The notes below the pieces were generated by a model. That model was not told the origin of the DNA, did not search any database, and saw nothing but the letters and a program-made list of their open reading frames with translations. Below, piece after piece: positions 36,940-48,659 of a stretch of 64,000 nucleotides of DNA. The stretch spans positions 17,218,607-17,282,606 of the forward strand of contig CM043877.1 of assembly GCA_023846275.1 (NCBI GenBank). Reading direction: 5' to 3'. Each line of letters begins with the position of its first letter. Positions within the stretch are counted from its first letter, which is position 1. The position numbers and the translations under genes are program-made. The stretch comes from Vanilla planifolia. Taxonomy: Eukaryota; Streptophyta; Magnoliopsida; Asparagales; Orchidaceae.

Positions 36940-39900
36940 ATAATCTCTCCTTTTGATGATGATAAAACCAATGAAAAAATAATGAAATGAAAAGATATAA
37001 ATAATAAATCCTAGCACACAAATGCTTCCTCTATATTCATGGTCCTTCCAAATGTATGCAATTAAAATAATTAATAACAAACATTAGAAATACATGAATT
37101 GCCTTTTATTTTAATACCTTTTATATTCTTTTCTTTATTAATTTCATTTCACTCACTTTTTTCCTTTTTTGTCTTGTATCAAAAGATAAAATATATCAAA
37201 ATCAAGTAAATAAGGGGTGCTCAATAAAAGATACTTCAATAAGAACATAATAAGATAAATAACATAAGTGTGTAATAAAAACTCTAGCCATACGACAATA
37301 TTGTTATGTAGTTCAACAAATTGCATATGGATTACAGCATAAGATGGTAATTATCATAGTTCTAAAGTATATCTAAATTTATCACAACATGATAACTAAC
37401 CTTGGGATAATAATCTAGCAAAATAATAATCAACTCTAAACATATCCTCCTAATTTTCTAAAGTCAGCATATTAATTGAATAGTTTAATAGAAAAGATCA
37501 AGAATATGTTATAACTTCTTCAACATGAGCATTGAACTAGCTAGCCAAAGTGAATTTAGCATAACAAAACAAATAGCACAACCAACTACAAGAAAAGTTT
37601 CACAATAGAGAATTTAACAATTAATGACTAAGGTTTTTTTTCCCTAACATCAATTGATACGACAAACTAAAATAAGTATCAAGCTGGAAATAGACCTCTA
37701 CATCAATTGATAGAACCATGTTAATCATGTATTGCAATAAGAGAATAAATTCAATTATAGCCATACTAATTTCAACATTTCTTTATTTTTAGCATTAATA
37801 ACAATAATAAATACATTTAATAATGGCAATAAAGTGCACAATTAGAAAAGAAATCAGACTAGAATATCCACTTATTGAAGATTTGACAATAAAAACCAAG
37901 GGGTTCTCAAATAATAAATGTTTTAGTAACATTACTCGTTAAAACACATGTAGATGAAAAGTAAAACATATTTTAACAAATCACGATTAAAGCGTACAAA
38001 CACTACATAATGACTAAATTAGCTTGCAAGAATTGAAAAAACTTTATAAGAAGTTCCAAAAAAACACTACAAAATGTAACATTAACAAAAACACTATAGC
38101 ATTTGTAATTAACTTCCACTATATCTATGCATGTAAACAACTTATATTCTCATAGGTTTAGTTTTTAACAAGTCATACAAGAACTCAATATAGATTATAA
38201 CATGTAAGAATACAAATAAAATGTAATTCAAACATTTACAACTAGTTCCTCATTATCGAAATCTAATTGCTAATAACATAAATAAAACCTTTACATTATA
38301 AACCATCATCTATACATTATATTTAAGCAAAACCAATAGTTAACTTCATTAGTAAAAGTTAGAATAATACTTCATAATGACAATACAATTGATCATCATA
38401 TTATAACAAATATTGTAGCAAGAAGTAAAAGAAAAAGTTAAGCATTCTAGAATAACACTCCTTTGCACACAGGCATCCAACGGTGCAACCAATCGTAATA
38501 TATCCATTCAGCATGACCTACAACCTTTCAATAGAGTGAGTAATACTATTGAATTTTTGTTGAACCAGTGGTTGTCTCTTGTAATCATCTGAGGTCATAC
38601 ATCTATTCACATTGATAAATAAGCATTCAACTTATACTTGTAATTGAAGATGCATTCCAACAATTCATCAATAAGTTGTTCATATAAACGAACATAAATA
38701 TTTATATACTAATATATCTAAATTATGCATATATTATAGTATGATTTCAAAGAAAGTTTTTAATCATCTTTAAGAGAATTATCATTTCTTCTCTTTAGTT
38801 CAGTAATTGGATGTGATCTGATATCCAGTTTAATAAGAAATGCACTCTCAATTAATGAGAGTTGATCTTCCACCTTGATGAATTAGACACTCATGTTTGA
38901 TCATACATAATTAATTCTTAACAATGATTCATACAATGTATTTGAAACTCCAACAAAAAGGTGGATGATTGATAAGGTTCAAGTTCAATTATAGCTTCAG
39001 TAGATGGTTGTTTTCCTTGATATACATCAAAGATCAGCTAAACCCCTATTGATTTTCTTTTTTTATTTGGGATTTTGGTCACTATTTATGTGGTAATAGT
39101 TGTTTAGAGAAGGCCAGGATATGATTCGTTGTCTATCGCAACCAATAAGCATAATTGTAGTCTTTAAGAAATGTTAGACATTGTAAGCTCTTTGGGTAAG
39201 CATTTAGATCTTTTGAATATGTAAACTCTTTGTTAGATTACAAATAACTTTGCTTACTTCCATCGAATCAAAACTTGAGATTTTACATCTGAACCGTAAA
39301 GTAGGATCAATCATAAAACCTTAAACTCACATTTTAGATTTTCTTTAGTTATCTCAACTTCTTTTCTTCTAGATTTATTTATAATTTTTTTAATCTTATT
39401 TAGAAGTTTTTCATGAGTATATGATTTCAAAGACAGTCTATCTTGATTCACATCAACTTCATCAATAAGAAATCCATCCTTATTATAAGAAGTGTTCAAT
39501 CCTTAATTTAAATTAACTTATCCTTCTAAAATCGGAGCTATCTTCATTTCTAATAAACTATGGATTTTAAATATTCATCTAAGTCAATAAGCCTTCATAT
39601 ATAAGACAACCTCTTCTAGTTTTCAAGGTGTCAAATAAAGCAATATGGTCTTGGCTTTCTTGTCATCTTTGAACTCATTCATGTAGCATAGTTTTTTACA
39701 TAGTCTTTCCTAGATATACGTGGTCTAGCAAATTTCCTTACATAAAGATTATACAGTCCAAACTATGATGAAATTAATATGAAGACCAAGTATATTTTGT
39801 CTAATGAATCATAAAAAAAACTCATAAGACAATTTGACTTCATAGATCCTAAGTATGAGGACACACCTATACAACTATCTATTTTTTAAATTTAGGAATT

Positions 39901-39972
39901 GAAATCATCTTGGGTTTACAAGTGATAACGTGTTGATGAGATGATCTTGCAAAATTATTTTTTTAAATATCT

Positions 39973-41190
39973 ACCCTTAGGAATCCATTCATACTTGTCT
40001 TTATTTAAATTGATGGACTCCTTCATGCAACAATCAAGAGAATATGTCCATATCTAGTACAATAATTACATACAATACTTAAAGAAGCATTAAAGTGAGA
40101 TATATGCAAAGAGACAATGAGTTTCATCATTATTTATATATACATATAAGCATTTTGATCTTACTTTCTATGTAAGTGAGATGTAACATTAGAATGTGCA
40201 TGCATGTAGCCATTATCACTTTTCACATGATGATAAGATGAAGCATGATAAGACACATGTGTAATGAAGAGAACATGAGAAATTGAAATATGAAAGAAAC
40301 ACTAGCAAACCTTGTTTTTAAATCATTTAATTCTTGTTCAATCATAGCAAACTTTGTTATTCTTTCTTTAAAAATAGATTTTTTTTCTTAATTATGCATT
40401 CTCACATTTCAAAAATCAATCATGAGTTGCTTAAATATAAATATTTTTCCAATTGATCAAATTTATTTTGTAAGCTACTCAAAGTTGAAATATGCAAGAC
40501 TGCATCATTCAAAATTGATCATTCTTTACTTTAAGCTCGTTGCATTGATTTTCTAAAGAATAAATATGTAACTCTTATTTGTTAGATTTCAGCTTTAATC
40601 TAGCATATATGTTAGTTAATTTCTTATTTCCAACTATAACTTCATCAAAACAGTTAGATAGCTCATCACTAGATTCAAATACAAAATCATGAAAGAAAGG
40701 TACAACTACATACCATTATGTAAATGACTTTACCGAGTGATGTTTGAACCAACTTTCTTTCTCTCTATTATTTTCTTTTAGTTTTTCAATTTCTTCTTAT
40801 CTTCATTAGAGACTTGGCATTGTTTCTCACTATACAACTTTTTAATTCCTAGATTGCCTAAAAGCAAGTTGATAAAGTCCATATTTTCATACCAATCTCT
40901 TGAGAAAAAACATAAAACAAGTGAATCAACCCTTTTTGCATTCAATTGAATTAACATCTTGATTTATTAAAAATTTCATAAGAATGAACAAAGAAATCCT
41001 ACACATCCTAATCAACCTTTTGAATAAAGTGTTTAAAAGTATTTTTTTAAACAAGATAATTTTTACCTACAAATAAAGGAAGACAATCCATGAAATTATT
41101 GAGTGATAAACAAATGGACAATTCATACACAACCAAAACAAGTTACAAATATTATCTCAGGAATTTCTTCCCTTGATACAATCTTTGCCT
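39973..41190 (-). pseudogene. Broken SIRE-type copia gag
   Basis: On the minus strand, 40070-40044 encodes CNYCTRYGH, the first half of a CCHC zinc knuckle. After a frameshift, 40035-39973 encodes DCCMKES followed by DKYEWIPKG, the C-terminal knuckle and the WxPKG motif found after it in SIRE gag. Upstream, about 40690-40500 encodes FESSDELSNCFDE and then a lysine-rich coiled-coil-like stretch with SLENQCNELK, also typical of SIRE gag. The N-terminal UBN2 part is missing, and stops are frequent. Confidence 0.75.
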
Positions 41191-44005
41191 TGATATCAAT
41201 TAAAAATTACTTGATAATACACAAGATGGGAGATGAATTATGCAATTTAGATTTTCTCTAATTTATAATATTTAATTTTCTTAAATCCAAGGTTAGTTTA
41301 ATAACAAATGATCTTGAAAAGAAACACTAAATATAATACTTTTAATAAAATCATTTTTATTGTTTATATATATATGTATTATTAAATAAAATTAGGACAT
41401 AATTTTTACTGAAGTTAAATTTAAAGAATTCTTTAGTTTAAGTTCAATGTGATCAAACCAAGTTTATTACAGTGAAGATCTCTTAATTATCTTGATTACA
41501 ATTATAAATCAATTTTAGAAAGCTTTGATTAGCTTTTGAAAACTTTCATTCAATAATATGATAATTGTTAAACTATAAATTAAGTAAAACAAGTAGAACA
41601 AAATTAAAAAAATGATGCAAACAAAATTTAAGTCATTTGACAAATCTTTGCCTACATCTATCAAAGCTAACCAAACTAAGCTTCTACTACTACAATGCCC
41701 TTTTTCTTAATTGATGGGTAGACCAAAACCCTCACAACAAGAGCTGATCAACTAAATTAGTAAAGCTCTATTGAGCTTATAATAACAACCTAACCTTGGC
41801 TGATACACAGTAATATGAAACAACTAAAGTAACAAGATGTACAATAAATGGTTTATACAACAACCTACACCTCAATCGTTCAAGACACTATAGCACAAAT
41901 GTTAAATGAATAGTATAATGTATTAGCAATATTCTCACAACATAAATAAAATGCAAATTGAGCTTAGACTATTATTGTAAATGAATTTTAGAGCTATAGT
42001 CGAAAGTTAAAAATATTTCTAGATAATTTGATTGATTATGGCATTATAAGTTGAAGCATCACCAATTTATTCTTATATTTTGTGTTTATTTTATGAGAGA
42101 GAGAAATAGATGCAAAATCAAGAAGTTATAATGGTTATAATTATATTCTTTAGAAGTTCCAGCTTGTTATTGTACTCTCAAAATATATTTTTACTAATAT
42201 TTTGAGGATATCATATCATGGTGATAGTGTCCATATAGTGATCATTCTGAGATGTATCTATCCAAATAGTTCATTTTTATTAGTAATGTATCAAACAAAT
42301 AAGATGATGACATCGTATATTAAAAATTGGACAAAGCTTTATATAACCAATTTTTGAGTTCTCAAGAAAATATCATATGATGAATAATTTTACAATAATA
42401 TATTGATTATGAGAAACTCATAATATTGATCAACTAGTACTGACAAGTTTAAAAATATGTAGTACAAGTCAGAGATGGCTTTTGTATTATAAAACTCTAA
42501 TATAATAAATAATATTTAAGTTTTGATATTGATCATACTACTTTGATAGCATATCTCTATCATATGATATAATTTACCTAGCATCAAGTTTTTGAGAAAA
42601 ATGTCATATTCTATGATTGTATACTATGAATTTTTGTATAATATAAATTTTACTTAAATTATCTTGATTGAAAAATAATATGTACTCATGTTATATGCAT
42701 TACAGTATTACTACAAAAGTAATAAAAGTGTATAGACAATAACTTGTAAATTTGATTTTAAATCATCCTTTTACACTCAAATTTTTTAATAATTAAGTAC
42801 ATTAATATGATATTATCCTCTTTATAATATGATAATGAAGAATCCAAAATATATATATTCTAATGGTTCTAACATAAATCATACTAGTTTGATGCACAAA
42901 TCATCTTAGTATTATGTGCAACATATATCAAGTAATGAATATACTCAATGATATAATGATCGTGTTAGTATGATGATAAATTTATATCTTATGTTTAACA
43001 ATAATAATAGAAGATTAATATTGTTACACCCTATTTTTCTTAGGCTGATTTTTGGCATACATTTTTTTTTTTTACATATAGACAGCTCAGATTGTCCCAT
43101 ACCAACCTGAGTAGCCTACGAAAACATAGGATATAACACATCATTACACACCTACTTTCCTTTAACAATGTGGATCCCATCTCCCGGGTACACCGTCAAA
43201 TCAGGTTCATGACTCCTGAATTAACAGATGGACTCGCGCAATGTTACTCCTACTAGACCCAATACTCCTAACCCATACGGGTAGGAGAACCGATCTAATA
43301 GAAGTCTGAACCCCCACGGTTAAGTTCCATAGTCATGTAATGACCTCACCATCAAACAAAAAGATATATAACATCCTCAGATAAAATATGGCACTCCACA
43401 CACCATACTCCAAGACAATAAGGTAAGACAGTAAATGGAAACTACATTACAAGAATAAGATCCAAGTCCAACAAGTGCAATATTGTCCAACCAGATACAT
43501 AAGTCAGAATCACCCTCACATAATACCTGACATATGAGAATAACAGTCTCACTGAATACATCCAACAGCAACAATTAACTAACCAGAATATCTCAGACAA
43601 TCACAGATCAGATATCCTCTACAAGCCTGCTGACCACGATCCCACCTAATCTGGTAGCGTCAAGTCTGCCGAGCCACTGAAAATATATAATACAGGAATG
43701 AGCTACGCCCAGTAGGAAAGACAGCTAGTAAAACTCACATGCAAGAGAAGGATAATAGCAAAAATATAGGAATACAGCATAACAATGTATGGTGGATAGG
43801 CACTCTCAGTCCCAGACTCCGACCAACCACAGTCACCCCCAGTCACACCAGAGTAGCTCTCCTCTGGGCTTCCAGGTAGCGTGCCAGTGGGAACGCCCAT
43901 CTCGAAACACGCATAGCGCCTAAGCACCCGACACCGCAGCGTTTCTCGTCAATCAATCTCCTGGAGACTATAGACAAATCCAGTCACAAAATCTCTAGCC
44001 AACGT

Positions 44006-44115
44006 GAGACACCCCTGCCACCCTAAGGCGCACAGGCCTACACACTTGGCTAGCCACTGCGAGACATCCCTGCCACCCTCAGGCGCGCAGGCCTACACAC
44101 ATGGACCAGGAGAGA
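44006..44115. repeat. 55-bp tandem duplication within the family-2 LTR
   Basis: GAGACACCCCTGCCACCCT at 44006 and GAGACATCCCTGCCACCCT at 44061 begin two adjacent copies that continue through AGGCGC(A/G)CAGGCCTACACAC. The offset is 55 bp and mismatches are few. Confidence 0.9.
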
Positions 44116-45680
44116 TCGACTCAGCCACCGTCCCAAAGAGTCCTCTACCAACAACTTCCATAGAAGCTCACGCCCCTACAGTCATTGCCAATCTCTAACT
44201 CCAAGATCCGGCAACATGTGTCCAGGTACAACAAGGCGCATACCAGTCCACATGTATACTGTGGAAGCTAAGTCTGAACCGCATAGTTACCTACCACAAC
44301 TACCCTAAAACATTATATAGGGTCTATAGTAGTCCGGTCCAATATGCCAATCCGTGAAATATACCAACACTGAGTAAACTGACTCAATCCATGCCGTTGC
44401 CATCAAAGCAACACAACTGTCAATTACTGACTGTTCTGGTAGCATCCATGTACCATACCTCTGTCTGACTGTTTCCAGCTGTACTGTCATCACTGATAAC
44501 ATTTTTCCCCACTTCAGGCAATTTTTCTTTACCCACGGGTCTCCAGAATTTTCGAAATTTCTCATTTCCAAATTTTCTGATTTTTCTTGAATTTTCCAAA
44601 ATATAAATAATCCCTAAAACTCAATTATCGAATTTTTCCTAAATTCGAAATATCAAATTTTGCATTTTATCCATTTTCCGAAATTCAGAATAATTTCCGA
44701 ATTTAAAATTCCGCTATTCCATTATACCGCGCCGCACTTCCGCGAACCCGGTTCTCGCCGCCGGTTCGGCCTTCGCGCAGAGCCGAGAACCGCTTCTCAC
44801 TGAACCGCGCCGAATCCCCTGAACCGGATCTCGCCACCGGTTCGGGCCTTCGCGCTGAACCAACCCCCGCCGGTCGAAGTTATTAATCCGAAATTCGGCC
44901 GACGCTTAATATATAATATTAATAATTAATAAATTATTCTCTTAATAAATCAACTAATCCCTAATTAACCCTTAATTCGTCTCCTTCCTTCGCCCGTCGT
45001 CCGCGAAACCCTAGCCGCCGCAATCGCCGACCAATACGATCCTTCCGTCGATTTCCGGCGACTGCGAACAAGGAGAACATGTTCGTACTATCCTAACGTT
45101 CCAATAATGTCGCTAATTTCCTAAAGTTTAAATCAAAATTTTCCGCTGAGCAATTTCGTCTAATCCTCATGTTTGACAGTTCACGCAATTAAAGTCCTAG
45201 CATTATACAATCACCTTAACATGAATGAAGTATCATATTCAAATCACAATGTTTGGTAACATTTCCAATTCGACGAACAAATTTATTTGTCCCGAAAAAC
45301 CCTAACGTGCTAAATTCGATAATTTGCATAATCAATTCCAAAAATCACATCCGCATGCTCAGGTAGCAGTTTGCAAAATAATACATGTTTTAATTTGCTA
45401 AATATCTAATTTAAAATCTGAATTTCCTACCTCAAAGACGCCGGCGACGGTGAACCTCGTTCGCAGCTCGCCGCAGCTCCTCACCGAACGAACCCGGTAT
45501 CAATTGACTCTCCTCGGTCCCGTGAATCTCCAGGCACAAAAAGCCCCTTGCCAGGCCGCCGGAATCACGCGCCGTACGCCGGAAAACTTCCTCTCTATCG
45601 GTCGGTCGAACGAAACCCTAATCGATGTATTTCGCGAGGGTTTTATATTCCTGGCCGACACGGTGAAAACCCGTTACGCA

Positions 45681-45760
45681 CCGTTGACACGCTTTCGACA
45701 CGGTAAGCACCCGATATGCGCTGTCGACACGCTATCGACACGGTAAGCACCCGATCAGCC
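45681..45760. repeat. 40-bp tandem duplication within the family-2 LTR
   Basis: GACACGCTTTCGACACGGTA at 45686 and GACACGCTATCGACACGGTA at 45726, each followed by AGCACCCGAT, lie 40 bp apart. A weaker third copy (CGACACGGTGAAAACCCG) precedes them near 45657. Confidence 0.85.
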
Positions 45761-46200
45761 GGTTCAATCCCAACCGTCGATCACGACCGTCCGATCCGCT
45801 TATCAGAACGCACGCGCAAACTCACTCGGCGAACCGCCTCCGCCTCCGCTGAACCGTTCCGGTCCGGTTCACGCGCGGTAAAAACCAATTTCCGGTTTAA
45901 TTTAAATGGATTTTCGAATTTCTAAAATCCAATAAATATAATTAAACAGGGAAAATTACTTAAAATTTACCTCGGTGCTCCGGAAAATCCCCAGAAATTT
46001 CAGAAATTCCAATAGCCTTCAATTGAGCTCCTGGCTCATCCTACTGTAGATCTGAAATCATCCAAGCCAAAAATTAATTTATTAAAGATTAACATAAAAA
46101 TTTTTACTGGGTATAACAAATATATTAATTAAATGATTGTTGAAGCAATTTTATATATTGATTCAAGTACTCAGACGATACAAATATCATAATTGCATTA

Positions 46201-46322
46201 TATAGTTAGTCTGTTCATTAGTGAACATACAATTATGACACATAAACTTAGTACTGTATAATATAGTAAACACATTTATTAATGAATATATAATTAAGAC
46301 ATAAACTTTGTATTGTAAGATT
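46201..46322. repeat. 61-bp diverged tandem duplication
   Basis: Two adjacent copies begin TATAGT at 46201 and 46262 and share an ATTA(G/A)TGAA(C/T)ATA stretch, ATAAACTT and GTA(C/T)TGTA. They lie in the copia remnant between the family-2 LTR and the right LTR copy. Confidence 0.7.
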
Positions 46323-47194
46323 TATAATATTTTGTGTTAACATAATTTGAACATAATAATAAGAAACATAGAATCATACGTGCCTAACTTATACTCAGCA
46401 TGAATCCTAGGAGAAAATAAGTTACATATTTGTATAAAATAGGCTTCATACTAATACGATACAAATGTAAGCTCAACTCTTAAAGATTAGATAACATTCG
46501 TATAAGACTATACTTGACCAGTTTTATGCAATCACAAATAATTTTGCTAGCAATTGAACTTGTATAATGGATACACTGTACTTATACGATCCTAACACCA
46601 GCTCATTTTCAAGTGCAAATATAAACTAGAAAATAAAACATCTAAGTATAATATCAATTATTATATTAGACGATCATTAGACAATGAAGAACATGGCTTA
46701 AATTTACATATTTTAGATTAGATTTTTTAAAACTAAGATTTGTGTAGGGTTTAAAGTTTTAATATTAAGTGATATTTAATAAATCTTTATTATAGTTCTA
46801 GTGATAATAATAATACCAAAATAATATTTAACAAATAGATACATGCAATATAATTCCAATTATGTCACATAAACATAAAAAAAAGGTTTGATAATTCAAT
46901 CATAGGTAATATATAGATAAAAGTCTTCAATTGGTTTAGCCATCCTGCAGCGAGAAATCTGATCGTATCTAGAATTTGAAATTTAAGCTAAACTTGAGCA
47001 AAATCATTAACGCACTTTGACATGTTTTTTTAAGTGGATTGTTTTATGAATTATTTGATTAAACTCTCTAATTAAATAATCCATATTTGATGTTGAGAAT
47101 ACGATTGAAAATATACTTAAAAAAATATTAGAAATAATAAGATAATAATTTTGCGCTCATTAAACAAATGGCATTGAAATTTAGAATGATTTGA

Positions 47195-48250
47195 TTTTTT
47201 TTTCTCATCATTAGGTCTCCATCTTAAGAGCATACATGTCTTTAGATTCTTGTTTATTATGTTTAATCTCTTATTAGTAATGTATTAGTTTAGTAGGGGC
47301 ATTGATAATAAGATTTTAAGGGCATATTATTGATAAAAGAGGATCTCAATGGATTCTCTAAAGATAGTAATAATTATAAAATAATCAAGACTTACAAATG
47401 TTATAAAAATTTGCATTTTTTTAAGTTTGGCTTGATATTGTGATAAATTCATCAACAAGTTTTCAAAAATAATAATGCCATTAATCAAATCTACTAAAAA
47501 ACTACAAAAAAATGAAATAAAATAAAGAATGTGAATAAAGTTTGCAATAATTAAAATAATATTTGTTAACTACTATGAATATTATTAACGTGAACAAATG
47601 AGGTCTAAATATATAGTGATGTCTTATTATAAGTCCTGGGATGTGTTTGATTCAGTAAAGTAAAATATATGAATCGTGACATCTAAAACAATTTTAAAAG
47701 AATCATCTAATTTGTAATTTATGATTCATAATGATAGTTTTTGTTTTTAAAATCTTAATATACTATTTATATGAAACAAAGTGTGAATTATATATTATTC
47801 ATTAAAGCTTAAGATATATTTTCACATATTAAAGAATTAAAGTTAGGAGAATACCATTGGTTATAATTGATTAAGTATTATGATTTATAAATATATTATC
47901 ATTTTAAAAAATCGAACAAGATAGACGTTTGACTTAAAAATGCATGTTTCAATATTATTTTCTAGAGCTTACAAAATATTCAACTAAAAAAAAAAATGAA
48001 ACGTCTAAGACTGAATGTTTTCTTAATTAAAAATTATACATAATTGGTTGAAGAAGCTAAAGATGGTATTCTATGTTTTAAAGGTTGATTATACTATTTC
48101 AAATGTAAAATGCAGAGAGAAGCATTTGCCTGTGGAATAAATTTTAAGATAACAAAAAATGCTTTGTGATTGATGAGAAGAGTTCGGAAATCGAACAATA
48201 AACAAAGCATCATGTGCTTAACTGGTACATCAACGGTCTAGATCTCTCTA
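47195..48250. other. AT-rich intergenic DNA upstream of the MO25 gene
   Basis: About 1 kb between the right edge of the copia remnant and the MO25 promoter. No frame with recognisable coding content and no repeat of note was seen. Confidence 0.6.
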
Positions 48251-48261
48251 AATTTCTCTAC

Positions 48262-48333
48262 AGGCCCAATAAATACGACTAAAGTCCATACTAATTCAGT
48301 GAATTAGTTTTTGGATTAAAAAAGCCCAAACCC
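48262..48333 (+). promoter_or_regulatory. Site II (GGCCCA/GCCCA) and telo-box-like elements of the MO25 promoter
   Basis: AGGCCCAAT at 48262-48270 (TGGGCC on the other strand) and AAGCCCAAACCC at 48322-48333 (TGGGCT adjacent to an AAACCC telo-box-like core) lie 325-400 bp before the start codon. Paired site II and telo-box elements are known from promoters of plant housekeeping and cell-proliferation genes and bind TCP factors. The link to this gene is by position only. Confidence 0.5.
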
Positions 48334-48659
48334 GAAATGCCTTAATCCCATTCCAAAGAAGCATTAAAAAAGAAAAATAAAACCGACGGTCTGTGGCCAT
48401 TGCAACCTCCACCTCTTGTTTTGTATGATCTCATCTTCAGCGATCTCTTCCTCGTGCACCTCTCTAGTAATCTCTCAAGGTGACTCGCGCCTCGAAGTGG
48501 TCGACGTGGAATCGAAAAAGCTGTTCGAGAGGCTTATGCCCCGTCGCCGGGAGCCCTAGCGGCCGGATCGCCGATCTGATCGGCAGCGGTCTTCGTTTTA
48601 AACGGAGGCTAGTTTGCTAGTTGGCGTTGTTTCGGGAAATTCCTTAGCGGAAGAAGGGG

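Larger units (their letters stand above)
43022..46118. mobile_element. Solo LTR, family 2 (3097 bp), with perfect TSD AATAT
   Basis: Starts TGTTACACCC and ends GGGTATAACA, imperfect inverted termini with nine of ten bases matching. The flanks AATAT (43017-43021) and AATAT (46119-46123) are identical 5-bp target-site duplications. The element is unusually long for an LTR and rises sharply in GC at about 43120-45900 compared with the AT-rich host element. It contains a 55-bp tandem duplication (44006-44115) and a 40-bp one (45681-45760). No protein domain is present; open frames within are short and unrelated to known families. Its sequence differs from the family-1 LTRs, though both have CCGGTTC-rich GC tracts. 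A gypsy origin is likely but inferred. Confidence 0.93.
35448..47194 (-). mobile_element. Old Ty1/copia element of SIRE type, minus strand, broken and nested
   Basis: Two diverged direct repeats bound this region: 35448-36939 and 46690-47194. Between them the minus strand encodes a degraded SIRE-like gag (see 39973-41190). At 36940-36958 the plus strand reads ATAATCTCTCCTTTTGATGA; its reverse complement is the purine-rich TCATCAAAAGGAGAGATTAT tract typically found immediately before the 3' LTR of SIRE-type copia elements, which fixes the orientation. TTGATATCAAGGC on the minus strand near 41195 resembles a mutated TTGGTATCAGAGC primer-binding site. Most of pol is deleted. A 3.1-kb solo LTR of another family is inserted at 43022-46118. 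The exact outer edges and a TSD are not resolved. Confidence 0.72.

Noticed and set aside
43703..45746. Several 60-100-codon frames within the family-2 LTR
   Set aside because: No domain, no conserved order and a location inside an LTR with clear ends; they come from higher GC content.
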